A program made the translations under genes and the position numbers. Positions 52,705 through 64,000 of a stretch of 64,000 nt of DNA are shown one piece after another (positions within the stretch are counted from its first letter, which is position 1; each line of letters begins with the position of its first letter). The notes under the pieces were generated by a model that saw only the letters and a program-made list of their open reading frames with translations, was not told the origin of the DNA and did not search any database. Source of the DNA: Chiua virens (taxonomy: Eukaryota > Basidiomycota > Agaricomycetes > Boletales > Boletaceae); contig JAHNUO010000032.1 in assembly GCA_019787685.1 (NCBI GenBank), positions 62,001 to 126,000 of the forward strand, given 5' to 3'.

Positions 52705-54076
52705 ATGACCACTGTTACCCAGGTGAAGAACGATGCGTCCATCACATATGCGTGTGCGCCAGCACCCTACCCCCCTCCACCAAAGGATGACGGTGGTCCG
52801 AGGTCGAACGACAATGACAGAGGTGCCTTCGTCATGACTACCCTCGACAAGATATGGAAGATTGGTTACGTCCCCAAGGGGTTCGAAACCAATAAGGATG
52901 TAAACGTCCGCTCCGAACAACAGGGGACGACGGTACGTCCAGACGCACTTGATGTGTAGGTAGTTGCGTTGATACTGCAAACTACTTTGTTTTCAGGTAA
53001 TCAGCTACTGCTTTATTGACTCGCGAAATGAGTCGGACGCACAGAAGGAAAAGGCCATCAGTGGAGGGCATGAGGGTATGGGAGGAGCACGCGAACGTCT
53101 CTTTTGTAGTGCATCCTCAGGACGACACATCCACCGCCGATATCAGAATCAGCTTCCGCACCGCCTCCGGTTCATCGTGGAGCGCAGTCGGTGCTACCAA
53201 ACGCAGTGGACAGAATATAATCCCCGCCAAAAACCCGACAATCAATTTCGGAGTGTTGACGGATGGCACACCCCTGAACGAAAAAGCTATAATCCTTCAC
53301 GAGCTCGGACACGTCCTTGGGATGATGCACGAACATCAGAGCCCCGCTAGAGGAGTCAAGATCACGTTGAAAACAGAGGAGGTCTACAAATATTACCGTC
53401 CTTTACTTGGCTTCAACGATAAACTGGTGAAGACTCAAATCATCGATCAGTATAAGCAGGGCGAATCAAACTTTAGTCACTTCGACCCGAAATCCATCAT
53501 GATGTGCGCGCCCTTTCTCTTCTTTAAACGTCGATGCTAATGTATCTGATGGCCACCAAGGTACTTTATGCCTGCTCATCTCAATGTTGAGAATATACAG
53601 ATCCGCCCCAACACAAAACTGTCGGAACTCGATAAAGCGTACATCCAGCTTGCGTACCCCCATAACGATTCAGGAAGGCTTCTTTCGGCCTTGGGCACCA
53701 TCGGTGTCCCGGAATCAGAGGCAATGAGGATCATCGAGCCGATCTCAATCTGCGCTATCGATGACAAGGAAAAGAGGGATGAATGGTGGAAAAACAACAA
53801 GGGTACTGAGGACACGGAAACCGAACCAAAGTTGAAGCACTTTCTCCGTGCGGTCCGTATGGAGTTCTTCGACTACAATAAGCGGAACATCGAAGCACAA
53901 GCTCTCCTGAAAGGTAGGTCCAACCTTTCTAATTCTGAGAAATCTCCGTCTCTTACGATATGTCTGCTTTACCAGCCAAGAAGAAAAGGGCTGGTACTCA
54001 AGAGCCCTTGAAGGAGTCGAATCAATTGACGACGACTCAAGCACAAGAAGTTGAATCAATGGACAACTCGAACTAA
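52705..54076 (+). CDS. Metzincin-like zinc metalloprotease D
   Basis: Start taken at ATG 52705 (MTTVTQVKNDASITYACAPA), matching A and C in the Cys/Pro-rich N-terminus and KIWKIGYV. The intron at about 52933-52996 is followed by VISYCFIDSRNESDAQ. Zinc site HELGHVLGMMHEHQSPARG (about 53298) with catalytic Glu; Met-turn FDPKSIMMY formed across a splice near 53504/53564. The C-terminal half has LSELDKAYIQLAYPHNDSGR and LGTIGVPESEAMRIIEP, a longer charged insert than in A and C, and a lysine-rich last exon (AKKKRAGTQEPLKE) ending at TAA 54074-54076. Intact. The frame is open further upstream to possible extra exons. Confidence 0.75.
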
Positions 54077-55428
54077 GACGATTCCCAACTCGACTCAAAT
54101 GCCACCTGCCGCGTGAAGTTGAAGAACTTACCTCAGGAGCTTATGTCGATGCCTAGCGCGTTATGGGATTTCTAGTACCATGTATCTATGCGTCTGACAA
54201 ATGATTCAGAATATCTTGCTTCGTTGGTGTCTCCTGTATTTTTGTTGTAATCATATATTTGTGACCTGTGATATCGTTGCACTATCGTACTCCGGAGTTC
54301 CGTCTATCATGCTATATTCATGTTCATCAACAAATCGACCGTGCTTGCAGGAACACTCTTGCCGCTGTGTCGCTGAAAGACTTCCCTGAATTCCTGAAGC
54401 AGCTACCTGACCCTACCTCTGACTCGGAGGACTGGATCTCAAAAGATTGGGGGTCGATTCAGAAACCGATCAATCTGATGAATCGGGAGTCGATCGACGA
54501 ATATATCTTACAAGATCTCGTTCCGCCAAAGCGTGTTTCAACCGCCGATTTCCCATAAATCACACAAAATCGATTTCTCCATTCGAAAGGACCCTAGAAA
54601 ATGACTTGTCTAAGCAGACGGGCCTTCGACAAAATCTGGGGCGACGTTAGTACATAAACACGGATCAAAGGAGGACTTATTTATGAATAGTCAACGCGTC
54701 CCGAACCCCAGGAATAGTATTGAATTTGGAGCAGTAATGGAGTTATTATGGCCGCTCTCGAGATAGAAATCATTTGATGTGGCAGATCTAACCTTGGTTC
54801 AGTGGATTTTGTTCTGCTCCGCAATATGTTACATACATGCCTACGATTGATGGCAGTAAGTTTGAGCCAGTTCAAAGTCAGATTAGTCAAAATGCGCCTA
54901 GGCTATAGTTGTCTTCGTCCGAAATGTTCACCATGCACCCACCATCATTCAGAGAGACAATGTGTCCGATTACATATTATTCATTCCATACTCGCCGTCA
55001 TGAAAAATTTCACACTCGCACCACATGGACGCATAAGTGAATAGATGCGTGTTGAAATTAGCATCTTCATAGAGTATGACGTGTCTCACTCCATTCAAGC
55101 TGGGTTCTCGCTTTTCACAGCTAGTTGGTTCGGTTACAAACACCCGGACAATCCCCGTTCGGGTTTGATGCAATGCTTACGCGCCGGACGCATTCTTGCA
55201 ACGTCAGTTGTAGGTGTTTTTTCTATCTGGGTCTGTAACTTGTATGATTCTCAGATCGCAGTGCATCAATCCACCCTCATTAGGTATCCATCAGGCAAGA
55301 GAAAGAGGGATAAAACTAGAAACCATGCTGACACCGTAACGCGACAGTATAAAGGAGTTGTCTTCTCCACCTAAATTCGCAGTTCATTCAGTTCTGCTAG
55401 TGCTTGTGAATTTACTGTACACGCGAGG
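54077..55428. other. Intergenic region with one possible exon at 54353-54558
   Basis: After TTGCAG at about 54352 a plus-strand frame reads NTLAAVSLKDFPEFLKQLPD and ESIDEYILQDLVPPKRVSTA, stopping at 54558. This may be a lone exon or gene remnant. The rest, including 54.7-55.4 kb, shows nothing recognisable. Confidence 0.3.
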
Positions 55429-57962
55429 ATGATCAATTGCCATCAACGTCACTTCACTCGTCTTCGCATCTATGCTCCCCCTTGCGTTGGAAAAGATGAA
55501 GCGGACTCCAGTAATCGAACCAAGTTCCTTGTCCTGGAAGAATCGAGGTTATGGTCCAGCCAAACGGTTCGTGTTTCGTTTCGCCCACTTTCATTATCTG
55601 AGCTAGCTCTAAATTTAGAACATCACATATTCCTTCCTCGACAAGGAAAAAGAGAACCTCGAGCTCTACCGGAAGAAGGCTCTCGTGACTACTGCGATGA
55701 ATGAATATACCAAGTATGCCAATGTCAGGTTCCAGGAGAAAGATGAGGACGCCACGAACATAAGGATCAGCTTCGAGTCGGAATCTGGAAATGGTGCTTT
55801 GGTTGGCACCGATGCTTTGATGGCGAACTCAGGTTCTACTGTAAACTTGGGAGGGATGGACTTGGGGAGGGACGACACGAGTAACTTTGCGATGGCACTC
55901 CATGCCATTGGACATGTGCTTGGTCTCTTGCATGAGGTCAAAGGCAACTCGACGAATTTCAAACAGTATGACAGCTTCTCTGTCATGGCGTGAGTTCAAT
56001 CTTCATTACGTGCAAAACCTTTGAAGACCATATTTTTTAGGTGCTCTGGAAAAGTCAGCGATCGCACCGAGCTTTCCGACAGCGACAAAGCCTGGCTCAC
56101 GCTCAACTATCCCAAAGCTCCGCTTAACAAGCCTGGGGGACCAGACGACATCTGGACAGCCCCATCGTTCGCTCCGCGTGCTCGATGTCAACTCATACTA
56201 TTCGTCGAAGATCCTCGAGGCTGACTGATCTTTCGGAGAGGCGCTTTCTTCTTTGCCAGTCTCTTGCGACTGCGCGGGAATTTCTGGGAGAAGGTATTTC
56301 ACTTCCTTGGTCGTTCTAGGATCCAAGCTCTGATTAGAATAGTAAGCAGTCTGGACGACTGTCAAATATCCTGCTTGGCATTCACCCAGTAGCCATTCCC
56401 GGTGACAAAGGTGACGTCCTCCAGGAACTTCAGGTTCAGGACAAGACCAACAATAGTACCCGGTCGTATCCTCCACGATGAAACGCTGCATCCGGTCGAG
56501 ATCGAGCGATATGCATTCACCCTCCTCCGTGCCTTTGGGATCTCCCTTGATCCTTTGCCACCCACTCGCACCTCAAAGTCCAAAGTCAACCAATACCGTG
56601 ATACGTTAGCACGCATTCAGTCTCTTCTTGAGGATGCAAGTCCGTCAGAGCCCGAGAGCGGCGAAGAACTTACCATCCTTGACTCGAGCGGAGCTGGACA
56701 AGCTGATGGCACAGTTACCCGGAGTGCTGAACCCAGGATCTTTCTCTCTATCCTGACATCGCGGGCGTACAACATGGACTACTTCAATTGTTCCAGAACC
56801 CTACTGTATTGACGACTCTTCGTTCCCTTTTCCTCAACCCGAAGAGTTACAACGTCGAGGAGCCCCACTCCGATCTTACACAAGGTCTCCTACAGATGTT
56901 GAAGAGCGCCCCCGCAGGAGACATCTTCCAGGAGATCTATCACCTATGTTTCGCTTCATATTTGATGCATGATTTCTCTGGAAGGCAAGAGAAACTTCAG
57001 AAGAAACACCAAGAATGTTTGGAAAAATTATCCCCGAAATCGTCTCAACTGGGGCAGGGCTGGGAGCTCAAATGGGGTCCAGTTGTATGGAAAGAGAAAC
57101 GCGATGATACCACCGGTGGTCCTGACCTCGTCTGGTACGTCGCCTGTAATTCCTCGGTCTCCTCGTTCAAAGACGAAGCTCCCCGAACAACCTACGTCAT
57201 CGCTATCGCTGGAACTCAAATGAGGTCCGATCATACTTGGCTCCGGTCGAACCTTGACGTGACCTCTGTCACCGAGTTCGTAAGTTGGGTAGATAACAAA
57301 TTCAAGACGATCTCGACAACCAATGTTCCACACGGCAAACCGTACGTCGCAGTGGGGACAGCTCGTACCGTTGGCCGCCTCCTTACTGAACAGGCACCTC
57401 GTGACGCCATTTCGGGCGGCAAGACGCTCCGTCAGTTTCTCGAATCCACGACCGAAAGCTCGAGGGTTATCGTTACCGGGCACAGTGTAGGCGCTGCTCT
57501 GACTCCCACCCTTGCTCTCGCCCTGGGCGAGGCCGGAATAATCCCATATGATCGCATGCTCACTTACCCTATTGCGGGGCCCAGCCCGGGAAACCACATG
57601 TTCGCCGCTTCGCTTTACCAATAACTTTCCACCCAGACCTTACGCTCCCCAGAACGAAGATTACAAAATCTGGAACCTCAACCTCGTCAACAAGTTTGAC
57701 CCTGTTCCTTATTTCTGGTCCTGCTACGAAGTTGCGCAATCTCCACGAAGCGATCCCTGGATTCCTTTTCAAGAGTATTGACTATATGGTCGGAATTTCC
57801 TCCAGCATTATAGGTGACCTTCAGGAGGCCAACGTGGAGTACACGCCTATCCAGAGTCGATCATTCTCCTTATCTCTTGAGAGTGTTCTAGACAACCATA
57901 GCCGCGCGTATCACGAACACGTCGGTATCACCCCGCCGACGCCTCGTGAAGTGCTAAGGTAG
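55429..57962 (+). pseudogene. Gene E: pseudo-metzincin/class 3 lipase fusion, frameshifted duplicate of F
   Basis: Same layout as F. Exon 1 is 55429-55566, exon 2 is 55619-55989 (TTAMNEYTKYANVRF; GTDALM; NLGGMDLGRDDTSNFAMALH; HAIGHVLGLLHEV), exon 3 from 56041, and the lipase part 56400-57962 with VTGHSVGAALTPTLALAL. Damage against F: one extra C near 56162 puts exon 3 out of frame. Indels near 56690 and 56745 disturb the region before the lipase. One extra base near 57611 (CGCTTCGCTT versus CACTCGCTT) gives a stop at 57622-57624, and a further extra base lies near 57730-57765. The Met-turn Tyr is Cys (SVMAC). Ala replaces the catalytic Glu. A non-functional copy. Confidence 0.7.
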
Positions 57963-59152
57963 ATATCCTGAATTTCTGGAGAAAGGGAAGGTACTAGCAA
58001 TACGCTTCGGGGATGATGGTATATATCGAAGGTGTACTCAAAATGTTGTGTCGCGCTTCTCGTCACGCTTCCATTCTCAACTTGTATGTTTTGTAAACGC
58101 TCAGTGCATGTGATCTTATCCTCCGTCACGAAGCTAGGATAGAAGTCGAGTCTAATGCCAACCGATGTCGTTTTGAAAGTTGAACGCCAGGTTCCAATCA
58201 AACATGCCCAAGGCCGTCTACCTTCCTCGTCTCCTTTTATCCCGTTCTTCACTGAACAACACCTCATAGGTCTGAATCAAATAACCATTTCCAGTACAAA
58301 GTATCCAACAGACGACAGTAAGTATTAGGCGATCAGCCGTTTCATGTCATGCTCATCTCGGAAAGTAGACGAAGACTCCATACGAGGCAACCTGTCGGGC
58401 TCATCACCGCAAGTTAATTACTCGAGATGCCTGGCGTGTGCGGTATGGCATTTGTCAGTACTCACACGTTGCAATGTGGTGGGGGGAAACCGTAAGCATG
58501 AAACCTGGTTTCATATCAAGACCGATCAAATGCGGGCAGGCGGCGGCGCCGGAGATGGCGGAGATGTCATAGAATTATCATATGCGTGATTATTCAAAGG
58601 AGTTCAGCTTTCCGTTGATTAGGAATTGGTACCTCAGTACTCAGTTTCGAGAAAAGACCTCAAAATGATTATGAAAACCGCATCGTAAGGCAAGGTCGGC
58701 GACTCCTATAAAATCATTGGTGACTCATTCTCGTACTATATGGGAGCACAAACTCCGTAAATGAAACCCTTCCTATACCATCATCTACTGATCAATCTGG
58801 TCATGACCGGAAAATTCCGAGCCCTACTTCACCCCAAACAACTCAACCCGATTCTTGATCAATCGATCATGATCGACGTCACCGTACGGGACACATTCCC
58901 ATCGATATCCACCTAGTTCGGTTCCAAAGCATCCAAGTCATCCCAATTCAAGGTTCAAATGGAACGTTAGTTGTTTTACTTTATTTGTTTCTTGACAAGC
59001 TTCCTCGTTCTTAGCGAGCACACTAGCAACTCACAAAGGCAGTGGTAACTGGAATCCATGCTAGTAGCGAAACTATAAATGGGTTCGTCCCTTTATTTCA
59101 AGCCGTAGCTCGTGCAGAGTCGACTTTCTGTGTGGATTGACCACGCTCGATA
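57963..59152. other. Intergenic region between E and F, nothing recognised
   Basis: About 1.2 kb with only short frames. Presumably contains the promoter of gene F. Confidence 0.35.
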
Positions 59153-61713
59153 ATGGCCATCTGCGATCAACACCACTTCGTCCGTCTGCGGGTCTATAGC
59201 GACGAAGTTGCTGCTAATGACAGCGCCAAGTATCTTGTCCTTGAAGAGTCTAGGCTGTGGTCCAATCAGATGGTTCGTATTCTGTACCGCCCCACTTTCT
59301 TCGTCTGAGTTGGTCACAAACTCAGGACATCATATACTCCTTCCTCGATGACGAATCCGAGGACTCACTTGACCTGTATAAGAAAAAGGCTTTCGTGACC
59401 ACTGCTATGAATGAATACACCAAGTTCGCCAACGTCAAGTTCATCCTCGCTGAGAAGCAGGATAGAAATGCCGCGCACGTAAGGTTTAGCTTCAGGCCGG
59501 GCACGGAACGCGGAACGATGGTCGGCACTGACGCTTTGATGGTGAATTCGGGCCCCACTGTAACCTTGGGAGGGATGGACTTGGGAAGGGACGACACGAG
59601 TAACTTTGCAATGGCACTTCATAGCATTGGACATGTGCTCGGTCTCTTGCATGAGGTCGAAGGCAACTCGACGAACTTCAGACAGTATGACGGCTTCTCT
59701 GTCATGGCGTAGGTCCAACCTTCATTATGCGTAAAATTATCTCAAGACCATATCTTTTAGGTACTCTGGAGAAGTCAGCGATCGCACCGAGCTTTCCGAC
59801 AGCGACAAGGCCTGGCTCACCCTTAACTATACCCGAGCTCCGCTTAACACATCTTTGGGACCGAAAGACATTTGGACTCCTCATCGTTCCCTTCGTGTGC
59901 TTGACATTGATTCGATCTATTCGGCCAAGATCCTTAAGACCGATGATCTTATGGAGAGGCGTCTCATTTATTGCCAATTTCTTGCATCAGCGCGGGAACA
60001 TTTCGGGAGAAGGTATTTTGATGAATTCTGGATCATATTGGATGTGGGCTCTAATTATTACCAGTCAGCGTTTTGACGAATCTGAAGGGTCTTGGGGTTT
60101 ACCCGGTAGCTATTCCCAGTCAAAAAGGAGACCTTCTCCAGAAGCTGCAGGCTCAGACGCGGCCAACAGCAGTACCCGGTCGTATGTCCGACGAGGAAAC
60201 GCCTCATCCTGTTGAGATCGAGCAATACGCATATTCCCTACTCCGTGCCTTCGGCATTTCGCTCGACCCTATAGCACCCAGGTCAAACATCGAAATCCAA
60301 TCTCAACCAATACATCGATATGCTCGGGCGCATCCAATCCCTTCTGGAGGAGGCGGACTTGTCCAGAGTTTCAGCAGCGATGAGGAATTGCCATCGGAGG
60401 AAATGTTGACTCGAGCGGAGTTGGACGAGTTGATGGTACAGTTACCTGGAGTCCTGAATCAGATTCCCTCACTCTCTCTGAATGGTCCTGATATCGTCTT
60501 GCCGACGGACGTTCAACATGGACCACTTTATTGGATCCGGTGGCGTGCTGTGCGGAAAGTTCTCCGTTGGTTTTCCCGCATGGTATCACGGAAGAGCCAC
60601 GACGTCCGACTTCTTCCCCCTCAGATCAATGAAACTATCCTAGACCTCTTGGAAAGGAATACCGCGCAAAACATCTTTCAAGAAATTTATCACTTGTGTT
60701 TCGCTTCAACGTTGGTGCATGATCTCAATGGGACGCAGGCAGATCTTCAAGCAAAGCACCAGGAACTCTTAGAAGGCCTCCTCCCCAGAATCAGCGATGA
60801 CACGGATAGTAGTTGGGAGCTCAAGTGGGGCCCAGTTGTGTGGAAAGAAAAACCCGACGATACCACCGGCGGCCCAGACCTCGTCTGGTACGTCGCTTAC
60901 AATTCCACGGTCTCGCCTCCTGGAAATGCAGGTGGACATCCGACCTGTGTCATTGCTATCGCTGGAACCCAAATGAGGTCTATCTACACATGGCTCCATG
61001 CAAACCTTCACGTGACCTCTGTAGTCGATTTCGACAGCTGGGTAGCCAACGGATTTAAGCCGAAGACCACAGTGAACGTCTCACCCGACAAACCTTACAT
61101 TGCGATGGGTACCGCTCGTACTCTTGGCCGACTCCTTACTGAACGGGCACCCCCCGGCTCTATGTCGGCGGGACAGACGCTTCTTCAATTCCTCAAATCC
61201 GCAAACCAGTCGCAGGTGACCAGGTTCATTATCACCGGGCACAGCCTTGGTGCTGCTCTTACTCCCACCCTTGCTCTTGCTCTCGACCAGGCCGGTATAA
61301 TCTCACACGATCGCATCCTTACATACCCCATTGCCGGACCCAGTCCGGGAAACCGCGCCTTCGCCACTCGCTTTTCCGACAACTTTCCAGCAAAGCGTGA
61401 CAACCCCGAGGCTGACAGTTACAAAGTCTGGAACCTTAATCTCGTCAACGAGTATGACCCAGTTCCGCATGCCTGGTCGTTTAACAAGTTGCAGACTCTC
61501 CTCAAGATGTTCCCTGGATTCCATCTGAAGCTATCTATCCGTGTCATCGTTTACTGGGTTTTCGATGACCTTGCGCGCGCTGGCGTGCAGTACGCGCCCA
61601 TCCAGAGCCAGCGTTTCTCTTCGTCTGTTGATGGCGTTTTAGAGCAGCACAGCGGTGCTTATCACGAACTTGTTGGAATCACTCCACCGGCGCTGCGCCA
61701 CGTGTTGACCTAG
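59153..61713 (+). CDS. Gene F: pseudo-metzincin domain fused to a class 3 lipase domain
   Basis: Four exons: 59153-59272, 59326-59708, 59761-60012 and 60069-61713. Together they give an uninterrupted 799-aa frame. The N-terminal half is zincin-like: MAICDQHHFVRLRVYS, FLVLEESRLW-type block, DIIYSFLD, TTAMNEYTKFANVKF, GTDALM, LGGMDLGRDDTSNFAMALHS. The zinc-site remnant HSIGHVLGLLHEVEG has Ser for the catalytic Glu; the Met-turn is FSVMAY. The C-terminal half is a fungal lipase_3 domain: WYVAYNSTV, VIAIAGTQMRS, nucleophile elbow ITGHSLGAALTPTLALAL (Ser about residue 643), NEYDPVPHAW (Asp) and GAYHELVGI (His). The lipase triad looks complete, so the likely activity is ester hydrolysis, with a non-proteolytic N-terminal domain. 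No signal peptide. Duplicated as E. Confidence 0.75.
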
Positions 61714-62247
61714 AATGGAGAGTGCGGTGGCGACGTTGGGTTCAAACCGTTCAACGGCGTCGAAAGTGTAGTGACTTGAAGACTTGTATGTTTCCGTTTG
61801 CGATCTGAATTTGTGTACCTTGTAAAAGCGATGGGCGCTGGCATGTATCGCATACTCTGATGATATTTCTATTTTCGAGCGTGACTTGAACAACTGTGGC
61901 CGGAATATACATGCCCATCTACTTCAGTACGGAATATCATACAGTTTGAGCCACGACAGAATTTTCATTCAAATCAGGAGTAAAAATGCTTGATCGAAAG
62001 AAAACTAGATACAAGATAACCAAACTTAAGATGACTAGATACAAATACCACATTATTCCAACACTTACACTCACAGCAATTAGTCCTACACACAAGGAAG
62101 GAGCGTGTCAACAACAAATCGTAAATAGCCCTGCAAGTAATCAAGACAAAGTCTCCATGTAAAGAGAGTGGGAGGTTTCATATTCAGTTGGCTTGCGAAT
62201 TTTCGGTCCGTCGGCAAGCGATCGGCAAGTGGTGCCGCTGTCTTGTT
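61714..62247. other. Intergenic region between convergent gene F and the monooxygenase gene
   Basis: 3' flanks of F (+) and the minus-strand flavoprotein. AT-richer, with repeated ACTAGATACAA (about 62005 and 62034). No gene seen. Confidence 0.4.
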
Positions 62248-64000
62248 TCAGGTCCTCGTATCTGCCTCTCGCTTCACCCGTCGTTCTTCACTAAGCGTCG
62301 CAATTTCCTCGACAGTTACGACCTTGAATGGCCACGTTAACCAATTCCCTCCTGATCGCATGATCGGAAGCCCCATGTCTTCCAACAACTCGTCCATGGC
62401 TTGCGGCCACCTTGCGTGAGGTCAGTCATAGTGCAACAAGAAAACATCAAAACGTGGATACATACGACCAGAACTCGAGCCCGCTGCTGTAACTCTCGTT
62501 GAGGGATACCAACGTGCCAGGGAACCGCTTCCTCATCCAGGCTGAATGTCGTTCCGTCTCCACCAACGCCTCCTCAACCGTGGAGGGCAAACGCATCGTG
62601 TCCCCAAGGAAGTAGGACGATATCCAGTGTGCGGTCACCTCAAATCCATATCCGTTGTTTGTGGTGAACTAGGTATTCAAATGTAAAACATGACGCTCGC
62701 GCAATATCTGAACGAACGGGCTGCTTACCACCGCTCCACTGATAGCAAAGTCTCGTTTGGTGATGTTCTTTGCCGGGACAAGGCCACGATAAATGGACGG
62801 TGCCCACTGGTCCTTCTGGGGAGGAGTCGGCGGGGGTGAAGCAAGAGTCTTGTAGTGGGCCCATTCATCATTGTCCGCACCAGAAGGCGGGTGTCTTCCA
62901 ATTCCGAGCTCTTCGACTGTCTTCTCTGAAGCGATCATAAACAAATACCCTGTGATATAAGCGTGCATAGCAACTGACCAGTGAAGATGTTCGTCCAGGA
63001 CGAAGTATACCCAGTAGCAAGGATTACCAAGTCCGCTTGAAGCGCCTGCCCATCTTGCAACAAGAGGGACTCGCCATCTGCAGAGTAGCCTATAGCCCTG
63101 TTTGGAGCGACGAGTTTGATCTTTCCCTCGTTAGCGAGGGCATGGAATCCATCCTTTTTCCCACATCCCTCATCGTTACTACGGACGCCCCAAAACAATG
63201 AGTGTGCGTTCCTCAAAGGCGAATCCTTAGGGATCTTCAAGGCAGCGTACTGCACGTCATTGGTACAAAACCGCTGAGACACGAATGCCAACCCACGTAC
63301 CGAACTCGATGTTAGCCAGTTCCATAAACCGTTTGTAATCATGCAGCCGAGCGTCGTGGTGTGTAAAAAGCGCCTAAACGATGTCAGCCGTTCAGGGTCG
63401 GCGCTCGCAAAGTATGGCCATCACTTACTCCAGGCTAGTTCGTAGCTTGATATTCGGCGAGAATACCGCGAGAAACCTTGAGTAACCGTGCTATCAGCAA
63501 TGCGTACACAAAGGACACATAAACCATAGGTACCTGCTCTTCCTGATCCAATCAGGCAGCTGTACAGGGGCCGCTAAGAAGCCGTCAGCCTTTTCAAAAA
63601 CCACAGACACCCTGATGCCGTGACGAGCCAAGAGAGAGGAAATGCTAAGATGCTGCCGTGAGGCTCATGCAGGATGAGAATTGGGGACTACTCACTCCTG
63701 GGCAGACCTCCCACCCCCAATCACAACAGCCGAGTAGTCTGGATTCGCTTGCGCCTCGCTCAAAATTTGATCGAAGCTTGATGCGAACTTCGATGTATGT
63801 AAGACTGTGCCGTGGAAGCCGGCCTGTTGCGCAGCCTTGGCGGATAAGGACTCGGGAATACGAGGTTGACTGCAACCCTGCGCGAAAGAAAGTTAGCAAA
63901 GCACCAGGGAGCAAACTCGAAAGTACAGACCCCAGTGCACAAAACGATGCGCGTATAACTCAAGACCTCGTTGTTGCCTGTTTTGAGATCACGAACTTCG
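62248..64000 (-). CDS. Flavin-containing monooxygenase-like oxidoreductase (5' end outside window)
   Basis: Minus-strand multi-exon gene entering from the right edge. Visible in order: SYTRIVLCTG (about 63950, end of the FAD half); after an intron SQPRIPESLSAKAAQQAGFH, then YSAVVIGGGRSAQE (about 63700), the GxGxxA-type NADPH site; then ANIEFGTW-type and LVAPNRAIGYSADGESLLLQ, ADLVILATGYTSSW (the ATGY motif of FMOs). Further exons carry DEWAHYKTLA, WAPSIYRGLVPAKNITKRDF, WISSYFLGDTMRLPSTVEEA, and the last exon WPQAMDELLEDMGLPIMRSG ends at TGA 62248-62250. Splices are short GT-AG. The N-terminal FAD-binding motif must lie beyond base 64000. Substrate unknown. Confidence 0.75.

Overview
The window looks like nuclear DNA of an agaricomycete (mushroom-forming basidiomycete). 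Genes are split by many short GT-AG introns (about 45-60 nt). Both strands are used. The protein families (REX4-like exonuclease, IFI6/27-like small hydrophobic proteins, lineage-expanded metzincins, class 3 lipases, HxxxD acyltransferase-like proteins) fit that group. No tRNA, rRNA or CRISPR was seen. Most of the window is accessory sequence: roughly 26 kb is recognisable transposable element.

Layout. 1-6.5 kb: 3' half of an HxxxD/condensation-type acyltransferase-like gene, an IFI6/27-like gene, and a decayed paralogue of the acyltransferase. 6.7-11.4 kb: an apparently complete Ty1/copia retrotransposon with 168-bp LTRs that look identical and a 5-bp target duplication. 11.7-16.4 kb: a second, reduced IFI6/27-like gene, a proline-rich gene with repeated C-terminal exons, and a divergently arranged REX4-like exonuclease gene. 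18-23.4 kb: a 4.18-kb Tc1/mariner element with perfect 77-bp terminal inverted repeats. It holds a transposase gene split by a solo LTR and a second, convergent, uncharacterised spliced gene. 23.4-29.2 kb: poorly resolved, with a few hypothetical exons.

29.3-61.7 kb: a cluster of six metzincin-like genes (A-F). A, C and D keep the full HExxHxxGxxHE zinc site and a Met-turn. B, E and F keep the three zinc ligands but have Ala or Ser in place of the catalytic Glu. E and F also carry a C-terminal class 3 lipase domain; F is intact and E is a frameshifted duplicate. Two nested hairpin MITEs, each with a 9-bp target duplication, lie after gene C.

36.1-52.2 kb: the most striking feature. An 8.05-kb element is present as two almost identical head-to-tail copies. 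Each copy has 20-bp inverted repeats near its ends, and copies and flanks are separated by the direct repeat ACTT. On its minus strand each copy encodes a tyrosine recombinase-like protein, an XPG/GEN1-type structure-specific nuclease with a SUMO-interacting-motif-like tail, and a decayed Hsp70 (BiP/Kar2-like) gene fragment. I infer a recombinase-mobilised element, perhaps moving through a circular form, that has picked up host genes. It sits between metzincin genes C and D. 62.2 kb to the right edge: a flavin monooxygenase-like gene whose 5' end is outside the window.
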